Notes: generated from the letters alone by a model not told the origin. A stretch of 21,754 bases of DNA from 2-01-FULL-50-23 sp964509695 (GCA_964509695.1 CAZDXN010000014.1:1-21754); one strand, 5' to 3'. Counted from the stretch's first letter, positions 1-7,265 are shown. Made by a program: numbers and translations.

Positions 1-2
1 TG

Positions 3-1049
3 TCGGCCCTAATGGGAATACTTTTGGGAGTCATGGTGATGACCAACACTTGGGACACGATGATTTATGGATTGTTTTTGACGATCTATGGTTTCCTGAT
101 GCTGTCTTCGGGAAAGATGAAGTTTCTGCCTTTGATAAGGGCGGCACTGGTGGTAGCCGGATTCATGGTTCTGACCGCTCTGCCGTGGTTTGTCGGTTTT
201 AAGTCGATTTCGGATGGGGTGGCGCCAGTGACCCTGCGATCACCGGTGTGGCAGCTGATAGTCTTGTGGGGGCTTCATCTGGTCATCACGGTAGTTGCCC
301 TTCGTCTGGCGTTAACAAAGGAGAGGAGAAACTATTTTGTCTTGGCGATGGGCCTTACGGCAATTGCGCTACTGATTATCCCCGAGTTTATATATATCAA
401 AGATATCTATCCGAACCATCAGCGCGCCAACACTATGTTCAAACTGACTTATCAAGCATTTATTTTGATGGGAATATTGTTTGGATGGCTGATGGGGAAA
501 GTATCAAGTATTAAGTATCAAGTATTAAGATTGGGAACGACGGGGGGGATGTTGTTGGTGTTTGGGGGGTTGATGATTTTTCCATTTGTTTCATTTAAGG
601 TTTATTACAATAACTTTTCCCAGTATCGGGGTTTGGATGGCTTCGTCTTTTTGAAAGAAAGGTATCCGGCCGATTTGAGTTTGATCAAGTACCTTTCTGA
701 GAATCGAGATGGCAGAAACTTGGTCGAAGCTGTCGGGGACAGCTATACCGAAACCGATTTTGTATCCGCCTTTAGCGGGGTGCCGACGGTGGTGGGGTGG
801 CGAGTGCACGAATGGCTCTGGCGCGGGGGTTATGACGAAGTCGGCAAGAGGGATGAAGAGGTGAGAAGATTTTATGAGGAAGGAAGTTTGACTGAGGCGG
901 TGGGGTTCGTCAAAAAATATAATTTGGGTTGGGTGGTGATTTCCGGACGGGAGAGAGAGAAGTACAAGAACCTAGACGAGCGAAAGATAAAAGCTTTGGG
1001 AGGGGTCGTTTTCTCAGAAGGGCCATCTTATTTAATAAAGATAAGATAG
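3..1049 (+). CDS. DUF2298 (YYY-type) multi-pass membrane protein, 5' truncated
   Basis: The frame is open from base 3, before the first visible Met at base 12, so the gene begins outside the window. Counting from that Met, about six hydrophobic segments are visible (near 15-33, 41-63, 80-101, 107-129, 142-162 and 172-192), then a soluble C-terminal part of about 150 residues. Features I associate with DUF2298/Chlor_Arch_YYY proteins are the NTMFKLTYQAF stretch, VEAVGDSYTETDFVSAFSG, and the VVGWRVHEW segment. The family consists of large, glycosyltransferase-like membrane proteins of unconfirmed function in Chloroflexi, archaea and CPR. A heptamer repeat (bases 499-533) is translated in frame at the cytoplasm/membrane boundary. 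The stop is followed directly by a dispersed repeat. Family call is fairly sure; the biochemical role is unknown. Confidence 0.8.
   Translation, partial: SALMGILLGVMVMTNTWDTMIYGLFLTIYGFLMLSSGKMKFLPLIRAALVVAGFMVLTALPWFVGFKSISDGVAPVTLRSPVWQLIVLWGLHLVITVVALRLALTKERRNYFVLAMGLTAIALLIIPEFIYIKDIYPNHQRANTMFKLTYQAFILMGILFGWLMGKVSSIKYQVLRLGTTGGMLLVFGGLMIFPFVSFKVYYNNFSQYRGLDGFVFLKERYPADLSLIKYLSENRDGRNLVEAVGDSYTETDFVSAFSGVPTVVGWRVHEWLWRGGYDEVGKRDEEVRRFYEEGSLTEAVGFVKKYNLGWVVISGREREKYKNLDERKIKALGGVVFSEGPSYLIKIR
499..533 (+). repeat. degenerate heptamer array inside the DUF2298 gene
   Basis: Four consecutive 7-bp units of the form AAGTATY (alternating C and T at the last base) are followed by a degenerate fifth unit AAGATTG. 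They are translated in frame as part of VSSIKYQVLRL, between two membrane segments. Confidence 0.8.
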
Positions 1050-1110
1050 ATCCCTCGACTGCGCTCGGGATGACAGAATGGATCGCCACACCCCTACGGG
1101 GTTCACGATG
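1049..1110. repeat. dispersed palindromic repeat patch (two units)
   Basis: Directly after the DUF2298 stop lies a unit with arms ATCCC and GGGAT around CGA/TCG, ending in GATGACAGA. It is followed by a second unit centred on CACCCCTACGGGG that ends in CGATGACAGAG. The first unit recurs with about two mismatches over 29 bp, in opposite orientation, at about 10509-10537. It fills the space between the converging DUF2298 and LCP genes. No ORF in it is credible. Confidence 0.7.
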
Positions 1111-1122
1111 ACAGAGAATCTG

Positions 1123-1145
1123 CCTGCAAGGCCTGGCCCTGCAGG
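1123..1145. repeat. 23-bp near-perfect inverted repeat between convergent genes
   Basis: Arms CCTGCA and TGCAGG enclose GGCC and GGCC with one mismatch. It lies 4 bp past the LCP stop and could fold into a hairpin on either transcript. No T-run follows on either strand, so a classical terminator is not supported; it may be a 3' end stabiliser or part of the neighbouring repeat patch. Confidence 0.5.
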
Positions 1146-1149
1146 TACT

Positions 1150-2196
1150 TCAATATTTTGCGTTGAGTTTGTTTGACAGATACTGGGCGAGGGCGGGCCA
1201 GTTGTTATCCTTGGCAATGAGGACCCACTGGTTGAGATAAGTATTGCTGACGGGGGGGTTTTCGAGTATGGCGACCCCCTGCTCGTCAGAGGTATACGAC
1301 AGGACGATTGTTTTTTGCGGATGGCGGTAGGAGTCGAAAGCGAGACGAACCAAGGATGGATAGTGACTCTCGCTAAGATTAGTGTCGAGTCGGTTCTTTA
1401 GTAATTTATATAAGGCAGTTAATTTGCTCCGATCGGTTAAGAAGCCAATCGTAAAAACTTTTTGTTTCAGGGCGGAGATAACCAGTTGTTGGCGACGATC
1501 CCGATCGATATCGGTACCCTCCTCACCCTGTGCATGGCGAGAGCGGACAAATTTCAAGGCGGTAGTGCCGTCCATATGATTTGGGCCGGCGGTAAAAGTA
1601 ATTGATTCATAGCGGCTACTGACAGGAAGAGCGTTTTCTTTTCCTTCTATGGGAAATTGATTATCCGTAAAGGTGTTTGCGACTGAAACGTCAATGCCGC
1701 CAACCAGATCAATGGCTTCACGAAAAATGGTGAAGTTGATGACGGCAGAATAGTGGATCGGCAGGCCGAGGGTCTCAAGGATGGCGCTTTGAGCCAGCTT
1801 GATACCCCCCCCGTTTTCGTCTTTGAACTGGCCGTAGTGATAAACAGCGTTAATTTTGGTCTTCAGAGAACTGACCCAGAGATCCCGAGGAATGGAAACG
1901 AGAGAAATCTGCTTGTCGGGATGGGAGTATGAAACAACCAGAAGGGTGTCGGTCAGGTCGGGCGAGTCGGAACCTTCGCCCCGAATTCCCATGATCAGAA
2001 AGTTGGTACGACCGTTGGTACTTTCGAGGGGTTTGAGCTCACCCAAACCGGCTTGAGTAAGAAAATTTTTTGTCTTTAACCCGAGAATAATTAACCCACA
2101 GAAGACGAAAAAGAGAACGATAATGAAGAGATGGTGTAGGAGAAAACCGGCTAGAGAAAACAGAGCTCGGCGGAGACGAATGATTTTTCCGTTCAT
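1150..2196 (-). CDS. LytR-CpsA-Psr (LCP) family cell-envelope protein
   Basis: The 348-aa protein has a basic N-terminus, one membrane helix at about residues 19-41, and an extracellular LCP domain from about residue 62. Visible LCP signatures are TNFLIMGI, the acidic PDLTDTLLVVSY (D80, D83), SIPRDLWV with R104/D105, INAVYHYG, and the arginine-rich FVRSRH followed by DIDRDRRQQ. LCP proteins transfer undecaprenyl-linked glycopolymers to peptidoglycan or other surface acceptors, and the Asp/Arg residues bind the pyrophosphate. Its ATG overlaps the tpiA stop (ATGA), so the two are probably translationally coupled and share the tpiA promoter. The acceptor polymer cannot be read from sequence. Confidence 0.9.
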   Translation of the reverse strand: MNGKIIRLRRALFSLAGFLLHHLFIIVLFFVFCGLIILGLKTKNFLTQAGLGELKPLESTNGRTNFLIMGIRGEGSDSPDLTDTLLVVSYSHPDKQISLVSIPRDLWVSSLKTKINAVYHYGQFKDENGGGIKLAQSAILETLGLPIHYSAVINFTIFREAIDLVGGIDVSVANTFTDNQFPIEGKENALPVSSRYESITFTAGPNHMDGTTALKFVRSRHAQGEEGTDIDRDRRQQLVISALKQKVFTIGFLTDRSKLTALYKLLKNRLDTNLSESHYPSLVRLAFDSYRHPQKTIVLSYTSDEQGVAILENPPVSNTYLNQWVLIAKDNNWPALAQYLSNKLNAKY

Positions 2197-2885
2197 ATAA
2201 AGGCATGCATCAGTTTATCAAAAGACGACACCGAGAGGCTGTCCGTACCCACCAAAACTCCGTCGAGGTGTTGTTTGTCTAGATATCCGGCGACGTTTTC
2301 GGAGGTGACGGAACCGCCGTACAAGATGGGGCATTGGCTTTCGGTGAGAAAAGAGATTTTGTTGGCGACGATCTCGGCACTCTCGGGGTCGGCTGGTAGA
2401 CCAGTACCAATGGCGGCGAGAGGTTCGTAGACGAAAATACAGTTTGCTAGGGGTAATTGAAGATCAAGCAACTCCTTGACTTGTTCTTCAAGGTAAGGAA
2501 CGTCCAGACAAACAATGGGGGTGATTGAGTTTTCGAGGAGGAGTCGCGTTTTTTGGGCGACAATCTGACTCGATTCGCCAAATTCGCGTCTTCTCTCGCT
2601 GTGGCCGACCAGACAATGGCTGGTGAGTTCGGAAAGCATTTGGGCAGTGATTTCGCCGGTGTGTTTCCCTTGTGGGTAGGCACTGACGTCCTGAGCGGCT
2701 ATTTGAAGCGGGAGCTGGAGTTCTCCGATCAGGCGATTGGCTTCGGCCAAATTGGTGAAAGGGGCACAGATAATAAGATCGATATTCGTCTTTGGCCTAG
2801 TAAACGTCTTGGCGAATTCCCGAAGCCAAAGATTGGTTTGGGAGATGGTATTGTAGCTCTTCCAGTTGCCGATTAAGTATCGCAT
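2193..2885 (-). CDS. tpiA: triosephosphate isomerase
   Basis: Interconverts dihydroxyacetone phosphate and glyceraldehyde 3-phosphate in glycolysis. The 230-aa product shows GNWK (N7, K9), HSERR with catalytic H95, YEPLAAIGTG with catalytic E154, and the phosphate-binding YGGSV and GVLVGTDSL loops. It is about 20 residues shorter than the common 250-aa enzyme but has all catalytic residues. The frame stays open for 40 codons upstream, but that extension lies inside uvrD on the other strand and has no TIM-like sequence. The start at 2885 gives the canonical N-terminus and sits 9 nt from a TATACT hexamer. It is followed with an ATGA overlap by the LCP gene. Confidence 0.95.
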   Translation of the reverse strand: MRYLIGNWKSYNTISQTNLWLREFAKTFTRPKTNIDLIICAPFTNLAEANRLIGELQLPLQIAAQDVSAYPQGKHTGEITAQMLSELTSHCLVGHSERRREFGESSQIVAQKTRLLLENSITPIVCLDVPYLEEQVKELLDLQLPLANCIFVYEPLAAIGTGLPADPESAEIVANKISFLTESQCPILYGGSVTSENVAGYLDKQHLDGVLVGTDSLSVSSFDKLMHAFI

Positions 2886-2891
2886 ATCAGA

Positions 2892-2900
2892 TATAGTATA
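2892..2900. promoter_or_regulatory. overlapping divergent -10 elements for tpiA and uvrD
   Basis: Only 20 bp separate the two start codons. TATAGT (2892-2897, plus) lies 8 nt before the uvrD ATG, and TATACT (2895-2900 read on the minus strand) lies 9 nt before the tpiA ATG. The hexamers overlap, so RNA polymerase could serve only one direction at a time, and both mRNAs would be leaderless or nearly so. No good SD site precedes either ATG. Confidence 0.6.
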
Positions 2901-2905
2901 GAGAC

Positions 2906-4774
2906 ATGAACTGGCAAAAGGAACTAAACAAGGAACAGCTGACGGCGGTGACCCACGAGGGTTCGCCGCTTCTGGTTCTGGCAGGCGCGGGGAGCGGGAA
3001 GACAAAAGTACTGGTTTACCGGGCGATATACTTGGTCAATCAACAAAAGACGCGGCCGGAAGAGATTGTGCTACTTACCTTTACCAACAAGGCAGCAGAG
3101 GAGATGAAGCGACGAGTCGCAGCCTTGGGTAATATGGATAGTCACCTCGGTTTCGCGGGAACTTTTCATACTTTTTGCGCGAGGTTGCTACGTATCTACG
3201 GCGAGAAAATCGGTTTGGTGCCAAATTTCGTCATTTACGACAGCGACGACTCGGAGGCGGCTCTAAAGTTGGCGGTGAAAAAACTGGCTCTTGACCCAAA
3301 AAATAATAAACCGGGAATGTTCCTGCACATCATTAGCCGGCTTAAGAACGATTTGGTAACTATTGAAGATTTGACGGCTTCGGCCAATAACGAATTCTAC
3401 AAAAAACTGCTTTCGGTGTGGCGAGTTTATGACGATATTTTGACGAGAGCTAATGCGGTCGATTTTGATGACCTGTTGGTGAAATCGGTGAAACTACTGT
3501 CGCTACCCTCAATGAGAGAAAAGATTGCCGGACGATATAGCCAGATTTTAGTCGACGAGTATCAAGACACAAACAAGGCCCAGTTTGTGTTGACAAAGCT
3601 ATTGGTGACAAATCCCAATGGCTTGATGGTGGTGGGCGATGCCGCGCAGGCAATATACTCTTTCCGCGGGGCCGATTTTAGAAACTTGACCTTGCTATCG
3701 GCAGAATTCCCTGACCTAACGACAGTACGACTACCTAGAAATTATCGAAGCACCCAGACGATTCTTTCTGCCGCCTATGGAGTCATCGTCAACAACACCA
3801 ATCACCCGGTCTTGAAGTTAGAGGCAGATAAAGGAACTGGTGAGAAAATTGAAATGATTGAGGCAATCGATGAGAGAGAAGAAGCCGCTTACGTGATGAA
3901 GACGGCGGAAAGACTCGTCGGCCACCGGGAAACCTTGGGAGTGCTATACCGAACGAACGCCCAGTCGCGGGCGATTGAAGAGGCACTGATCCGAGGAAGG
4001 ATCGATTACAAACTGGTGGGGGGTATCCGTTTCTATAACCGGTCTGAAATTAAGGACCTACTCGCCTATTTACGGGTAATCTATAACCCGCCCGACACGA
4101 TCAGTTGGGAAAGAATCGAACACTTGGGGAAGAGAAACCGGGCGAAGTTTGAGGAATGGCTTGGGCACAATAATGAAAGTCTGGTGGGAAAGTCGCCGCG
4201 GGAAGTCCTCGAGGAAGTTATCGAAGAAACTGGATACATGAGACGATTCGACGATCGGGACGAGGAAGATGTGGCCAGGGTTGAAAATATAAAGGAGTTG
4301 TTGGCGGTGTCTTCGGAGTTTGAGAAAATAAGTGAGTTTTTGGAGAGTGTCGCTTTGATTCAGTCCGAAGAATTAGCGGATAAAAAGGCAGGAAATGCGG
4401 GTGTGACGATGATGACGATTCACGCGGCGAAGGGGTTGGAGTTTGATGAGGTGGTGATCGTTGGGCTAGAAGAAGGACTACTGCCTCATTCCAGAAGTCT
4501 ATTGCAACTGGAGGATATTGAGGAGGAGAGGCGGCTGATGTATGTGGCGATGACTAGGGCCAAAACTAAACTGCACCTGACTTTGACGAGGAGCCGACTG
4601 GTGTACGGCGGCAGGCAGGTATCGTCACCGTCGCGTTTCCTTTCTGAGATTCCGCAAGAATTTCTGCGTCTAGCCCAAAAAAGATATGAAGAACGGGATG
4701 TGGATTACGACGCTAGACGGATTATCGTGGAAGAGGAAACGAAAGCAGACTTTGACGAGATTGATTCTTGGTAG
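2906..4774 (+). CDS. uvrD: UvrD/PcrA-type superfamily 1A DNA helicase
   Basis: An ATP-driven 3'-5' helicase of the UvrD/PcrA/Rep family, acting in excision repair, mismatch repair or replication-fork clearance. In order are the Q motif (LNKEQLTAV, residues 7-15), Walker A GAGSGKT (27-33), motif Ia LLTFTNKAA, motif II DEYQDTN (217-223), motif III GDAAQAIYSFRGAD (244-257), motif IV RNYRS, motif V TIHAAKGLEFDEV and motif VI RRLMYVAMTRAK. At 622 aa it is shorter than typical UvrD/PcrA (about 720 aa) and lacks an extended C-terminal tail. The gene ends 14 bp from the convergent secreted-protein gene. PcrA or Rep are equally valid names. Confidence 0.93.
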   Translation: MNWQKELNKEQLTAVTHEGSPLLVLAGAGSGKTKVLVYRAIYLVNQQKTRPEEIVLLTFTNKAAEEMKRRVAALGNMDSHLGFAGTFHTFCARLLRIYGEKIGLVPNFVIYDSDDSEAALKLAVKKLALDPKNNKPGMFLHIISRLKNDLVTIEDLTASANNEFYKKLLSVWRVYDDILTRANAVDFDDLLVKSVKLLSLPSMREKIAGRYSQILVDEYQDTNKAQFVLTKLLVTNPNGLMVVGDAAQAIYSFRGADFRNLTLLSAEFPDLTTVRLPRNYRSTQTILSAAYGVIVNNTNHPVLKLEADKGTGEKIEMIEAIDEREEAAYVMKTAERLVGHRETLGVLYRTNAQSRAIEEALIRGRIDYKLVGGIRFYNRSEIKDLLAYLRVIYNPPDTISWERIEHLGKRNRAKFEEWLGHNNESLVGKSPREVLEEVIEETGYMRRFDDRDEEDVARVENIKELLAVSSEFEKISEFLESVALIQSEELADKKAGNAGVTMMTIHAAKGLEFDEVVIVGLEEGLLPHSRSLLQLEDIEEERRLMYVAMTRAKTKLHLTLTRSRLVYGGRQVSSPSRFLSEIPQEFLRLAQKRYEERDVDYDARRIIVEEETKADFDEIDSW

Positions 4775-4788
4775 AAAATTATCCGAGA

Positions 4789-5580
4789 TTAATTCGGTCG
4801 GTAGATGATTGGAGTTGGAGTATAGAATCGGGTGGTTGGGGTGGGAGTGCGGGTGACTTGACAGGACAGTGTGCCACAGCTGGAACAGCTTCCGCCTACG
4901 TAGGTACAATTGACCGGAGGAGGAGGACACATTATGCAGGTGGTCGGGGAGGGAGTGACTGACAAGCCAAGTCCTTGGGTGGCGGATAATTTTGTCTGGC
5001 TGTTACTTAAGGTAACGATAACTTTAAATGTTCCCGGGGTGGTTGGTACTCCGGTAATGAGACAGGAAATCTGAGTTGGCGTTATTGGGGTTGGGGTCGG
5101 CCTTGGGCAATAACTCTTGCCTGATGGTGGTGGAGGAACCTGACAATTACTCGAATCGGCCGGACACGGTGGCTGGGGCACACAGGGTGGAGCCGCGGGG
5201 GTTTTCTTGGTTGGGGAGACGGATATCGGTGGAATTGGGGTGACAGAGGGTCGGATTTTGTCGGCGGCTGGGGCGCTGATCTGGCAAGGACCTTTGGAAA
5301 GACCAGCGGGAAGACCAGAAAAATTCATGGAGAGGAAATTGCCATAACCACTGCTGTCGATCCCCAAAACGGTGGCCTCGTATTTTGTCCCTTGAGTGGC
5401 CGAAGGAAGTGAAGATGTGGTAATAATGGGACTCGGGGTGTAGGCGCGAGAACGGAAATCTTGTTGGAATTTGACGGCGAGGACAATTAGGGGAAAGGCG
5501 AGAAGGAGAACAGCAAAGAAAAAGAGAGAAAGTTTTTGTTTCGAGGACAGACGACTTAAGAAACTCTTTTTTGAGGCCAT
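4789..5580 (-). CDS. secreted or membrane-anchored Pro/Thr/Cys-rich protein with split Ig-like domain
   Basis: The 263-aa protein has a Lys-rich start, one hydrophobic helix (about residues 18-36) and then KFQQDFRSRAY, an anchor pattern I recall from Microgenomates surface proteins. Residues 57-101 resemble the first half of a putative Ig (He_PIG) domain, ending GLPAGLSKG. Residues 171-208 resemble the second half (ITGVPTTPGTFKVIVTLS). Between them is an insert of about 70 residues rich in Pro and Thr. Twelve Cys lie at 99, 133, 139, 146, 158, 173, 215, 218, 225, 232, 235 and 240, all outside the membrane. The tail is Pro/Thr-rich. It is probably an extracellular surface protein; function unknown. 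Confidence 0.75.
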   Translation of the reverse strand: MASKKSFLSRLSSKQKLSLFFFAVLLLAFPLIVLAVKFQQDFRSRAYTPSPIITTSSLPSATQGTKYEATVLGIDSSGYGNFLSMNFSGLPAGLSKGPCQISAPAADKIRPSVTPIPPISVSPTKKTPAAPPCVPQPPCPADSSNCQVPPPPSGKSYCPRPTPTPITPTQISCLITGVPTTPGTFKVIVTLSNSQTKLSATQGLGLSVTPSPTTCIMCPPPPVNCTYVGGSCSSCGTLSCQVTRTPTPTTRFYTPTPIIYRPN

Positions 5581-5589
5581 CTATATATT

Positions 5590-5618
5590 AGATTAGTCAA
5601 GTGTCATACCATTGTCAA
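5590..5618 (-). promoter_or_regulatory. promoter of the secreted-protein gene
   Basis: A perfect -35 TTGACA (5613-5618) is separated by 17 nt from TAATCT (5590-5595). The -10 ends 9 nt before the ATG at 5580, so the leader would be only a few nucleotides. The -35 abuts the ung stop codon. Confidence 0.65.
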
Positions 5619-6281
5619 CTACCAATTTATCTCGGTTTGCCCGTGTTTCTTTAAATAGACGTTGGTTTGGCTGAATGGTTTGCTACCGAAAAAACCATTG
5701 TAGGCGGAGAGGGGTGAAGGGTGGGCGGATTTGATGACTAAGTGTTTGTCAGTATCGATGAAGGCGCCTTTTCTTTGGGCGTAGTTTCCCCAAAGAATAA
5801 AGACAAGGTGATCTTTTGTTTCAGCGAGGTGATGAATAATGGCGTCAGTGAAAATTTCCCAACCCTTGTTTTGGTGCGAACCGGCGAGATGAGCTCGGAC
5901 GGTGAGGGTGGCATTAAGCAAGAGGACTCCTTGCTTGGCCCAGCGGTCGAGGTTTCCCGACCTGGCTGTGTCCTTGCCCAAATCGGATTTTATTTCTTTG
6001 TAGATATTGACCAGCGATGGGGGAAGAACGACGCCGTCGGGAACGGAAAAAGAAAGACCGTGGGCTTGGCCGGCACCATGATATGGATCTTGGCCAAGAA
6101 TAACGACTTTGACTTTGCCGACTGGGACTGAGTCAAGGGCGTGGAAAATAAATTTTGGGGGCGGGTAGACGGTGGCGATTTGGTATTCGTCTCTGACGAA
6201 TTTGGCGAGTTGGGCAAAATAGGGCTGATCAAACTCGTCTTTGAGTAATTCCTTCCACGACTTTTCCAGCCGAACTTCCAT
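5619..6281 (-). CDS. ung: family 1 uracil-DNA glycosylase
   Basis: Removes uracil from DNA in base excision repair. The 220-aa protein shows the water-activating motif GQDPYH (63-68, catalytic D65), AHGLSFSV, the uracil-recognition LLNATLT segment (N123) and the DNA-intercalation/catalytic loop HPSPLSA (187-193, H187). Length matches the family (about 220-230 aa). A TAAAAT hexamer lies 6 nt before the ATG and no SD site is seen, so translation is probably leaderless. The upstream exonuclease gene ends 15 bp away on the same strand, so the two may also be cotranscribed. Confidence 0.96.
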   Translation of the reverse strand: MEVRLEKSWKELLKDEFDQPYFAQLAKFVRDEYQIATVYPPPKFIFHALDSVPVGKVKVVILGQDPYHGAGQAHGLSFSVPDGVVLPPSLVNIYKEIKSDLGKDTARSGNLDRWAKQGVLLLNATLTVRAHLAGSHQNKGWEIFTDAIIHHLAETKDHLVFILWGNYAQRKGAFIDTDKHLVIKSAHPSPLSAYNGFFGSKPFSQTNVYLKKHGQTEINW

Positions 6282-6287
6282 GGTTTT

Positions 6288-6293
6288 ATTTTA
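6288..6293 (-). promoter_or_regulatory. -10 hexamer of ung
   Basis: TAAAAT read on the minus strand ends 6 nt before the ung ATG. It lies in the 15-bp gap between ung and the exonuclease gene. No clear -35 is visible. Confidence 0.4.
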
Positions 6294-6296
6294 ATA

Positions 6297-6839
6297 TCAA
6301 GAATGGGTTATTTTCTTATAAATTTCGTGGGCGGTCCGGGCGCCGTTGATGGCGCGATGAGGAAGTGGTTCTTCGGGGAGACCGAGAAACTGAGCAACTT
6401 TACTTAAACTAAAACTTTCAATATCTGAATCTCTTGTCTTCGCCCAAATTAGAGAGAATAGGTCAAGACGGTGATAGTCGAGAGTATTTTTCAGACCAAC
6501 TTTCTTGAACGCTGCGGAGATAAAAGACCAGTCAAAGGTGACGTTGTGGGAACAAAAAATGGCGTTTTCGACTTTTTGACCGTAAAGCGTCATGGCCTCA
6601 ATAATTGAGACCGCAGCTTGCCAATCGGCGGCCTTGTAGCCGTTAACTTTGAGGGCCGTTTCGTCGGCGGTTTCGATGTGTTCCGGTTTAACTTTTATAT
6701 CCAAGGTATCGATGACCTTGCCGGTTTGTTGATCGACCAGGACCAATCCAATTTCAACGATTTCGTGCTTTTGAGGATCAAGGCCCGTAGTTTCAACATC
6801 GGTTATGGCGATTGGGCGTTCAAAAATCTCTATAGCCAT
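6297..6839 (-). CDS. DnaQ-like DEDDh-fold 3'-5' exonuclease, last catalytic Asp replaced by Gly
   Basis: The 180-aa protein has the RNase T/DnaQ fold: Exo I motif DVETTG (D14, E16), Exo II HNVTFDWSF (D103), and Exo III PHRAINGARTA. In DEDDh enzymes the last motif is H-x4-D, the Asp binding a catalytic metal. Here H161 is followed five residues later by G166, codon GGC where GAC would be expected. All other motif residues are intact. It resembles stand-alone DNA polymerase III epsilon-like nucleases. With the Asp missing it may be inactive, slow, or a binding protein. One nucleotide separates its ATG from the preceding pseudogene's stop, so it was probably expressed from that gene's promoter. 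Confidence 0.85.
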   Translation of the reverse strand: MAIEIFERPIAITDVETTGLDPQKHEIVEIGLVLVDQQTGKVIDTLDIKVKPEHIETADETALKVNGYKAADWQAAVSIIEAMTLYGQKVENAIFCSHNVTFDWSFISAAFKKVGLKNTLDYHRLDLFSLIWAKTRDSDIESFSLSKVAQFLGLPEEPLPHRAINGARTAHEIYKKITHS

Positions 6840-6840
6840 T

Positions 6841-7157
6841 CTAGACGTCGACTAACTTGACGAAGTCAATTTCCGGCTCTTCGTAAGGATGAACTTCCTT
6901 GATTGCTTTTTTCACCTCAACAGCTTTTTCTTCGGAGCAGATCATTTCAATTCTTACTTCGGGCTCGTGAGAATATTCTCCTATCTACCTATTGTTGGAT
7001 GGGATCCTTTTCCAGGCAGCCAACTTCCAGTTCCTCTCGAATAAAAACCACAACCCGTGTAATTACCAATGACGCCAGCTCCAGCCGTTGTAGCTGCGCT
7101 CATAATCTTATAAATAAGATCTTCTTGGTCCGGTACGAAAACAAAAATCTTGTACAT
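6841..7157 (-). pseudogene. NIF3/YqfO-like (COG3323) protein with 8-bp frameshift
   Basis: Frame one begins at 7157 with MYKIFVFVPDQ and runs through GAGVIGNYTGCGF and GSHPTIG to a stop near 6981. The expected remainder (IGEYSHEPEVRIE through VHPYEEPEIDFVKL, stop at 6841) lies in another frame. Joined, the halves give a 102-aa protein like the small PII/CutA-fold proteins annotated as NGG1p-interacting factor NIF3 or YqfO-like. The break coincides with a near-duplication, CCTAT-CTA-CCTAT at 6980-6992. Removing 8 bp restores one frame of 309 nt. It may be a genuine pseudogene or an assembly error. The family's function is not established. Confidence 0.8.
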
Positions 7158-7163
7158 ATTGTG

Positions 7164-7169
7164 ATTATA
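7164..7169 (-). promoter_or_regulatory. -10 hexamer of the NIF3-like gene
   Basis: A consensus TATAAT on the minus strand ends 6 nt before the ATG at 7157. The region upstream is T-rich, with no convincing -35. It probably drives the NIF3-like and exonuclease genes as one leaderless transcript. Confidence 0.5.
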
Positions 7170-7227
7170 ACAACACAATGTGCGCTTGAAAAAATTTGAA
7201 CTGGTTTGTTGACGTTGGCTTCTACAT

Positions 7228-7248
7228 ACTTCAAGTATTCGAACCATT
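7228..7248 (+). repeat. left copy of inverted repeat flanking the TrpR-like gene
   Basis: This 21-bp site is the inverted counterpart of 7716-7736 (18 of 21 identical, 12 contiguous: ATTCGAACCATT). It contains the palindrome TTCGAA. It lies just upstream of the probable -10 of the TrpR-like gene, across its -35/spacer region, where a repressor would act. Confidence 0.75.
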
Positions 7249-7252
7249 AGAG

Positions 7253-7258
7253 TAAACT
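7253..7258 (+). promoter_or_regulatory. -10 hexamer of TrpR-like gene A
   Basis: TAAACT ends 7 nt before the ATG at 7266. A weak TTCAAG lies 17 nt upstream and overlaps the inverted repeat at 7228-7248. Confidence 0.4.
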
Positions 7259-7265
7259 GGGGTTG

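Noticed and set aside
499..533. CRISPR-like array
   Set aside because: Units are 7 bp with no spacers and are translated in frame. The other heptamer arrays are rejected for the same reason, and no cas gene is present.
1032..1217. Minus-strand ORF with SSRAQSRDLS
   Set aside because: It is a translation of the dispersed repeat plus the LCP 3' end, with no coding character.
2886..3005. 40-residue N-terminal extension of triosephosphate isomerase
   Set aside because: It lies antisense to uvrD, has no similarity to the family, and the start at 2885 gives the normal GNWK N-terminus and a -10 at the usual distance.
6980..6992. Programmed ribosomal frameshift in the NIF3-like gene
   Set aside because: No slippery heptamer is present, the needed -1 or +2 shift would occur across stop codons in the two frames, and an 8-bp duplication explains it more simply.
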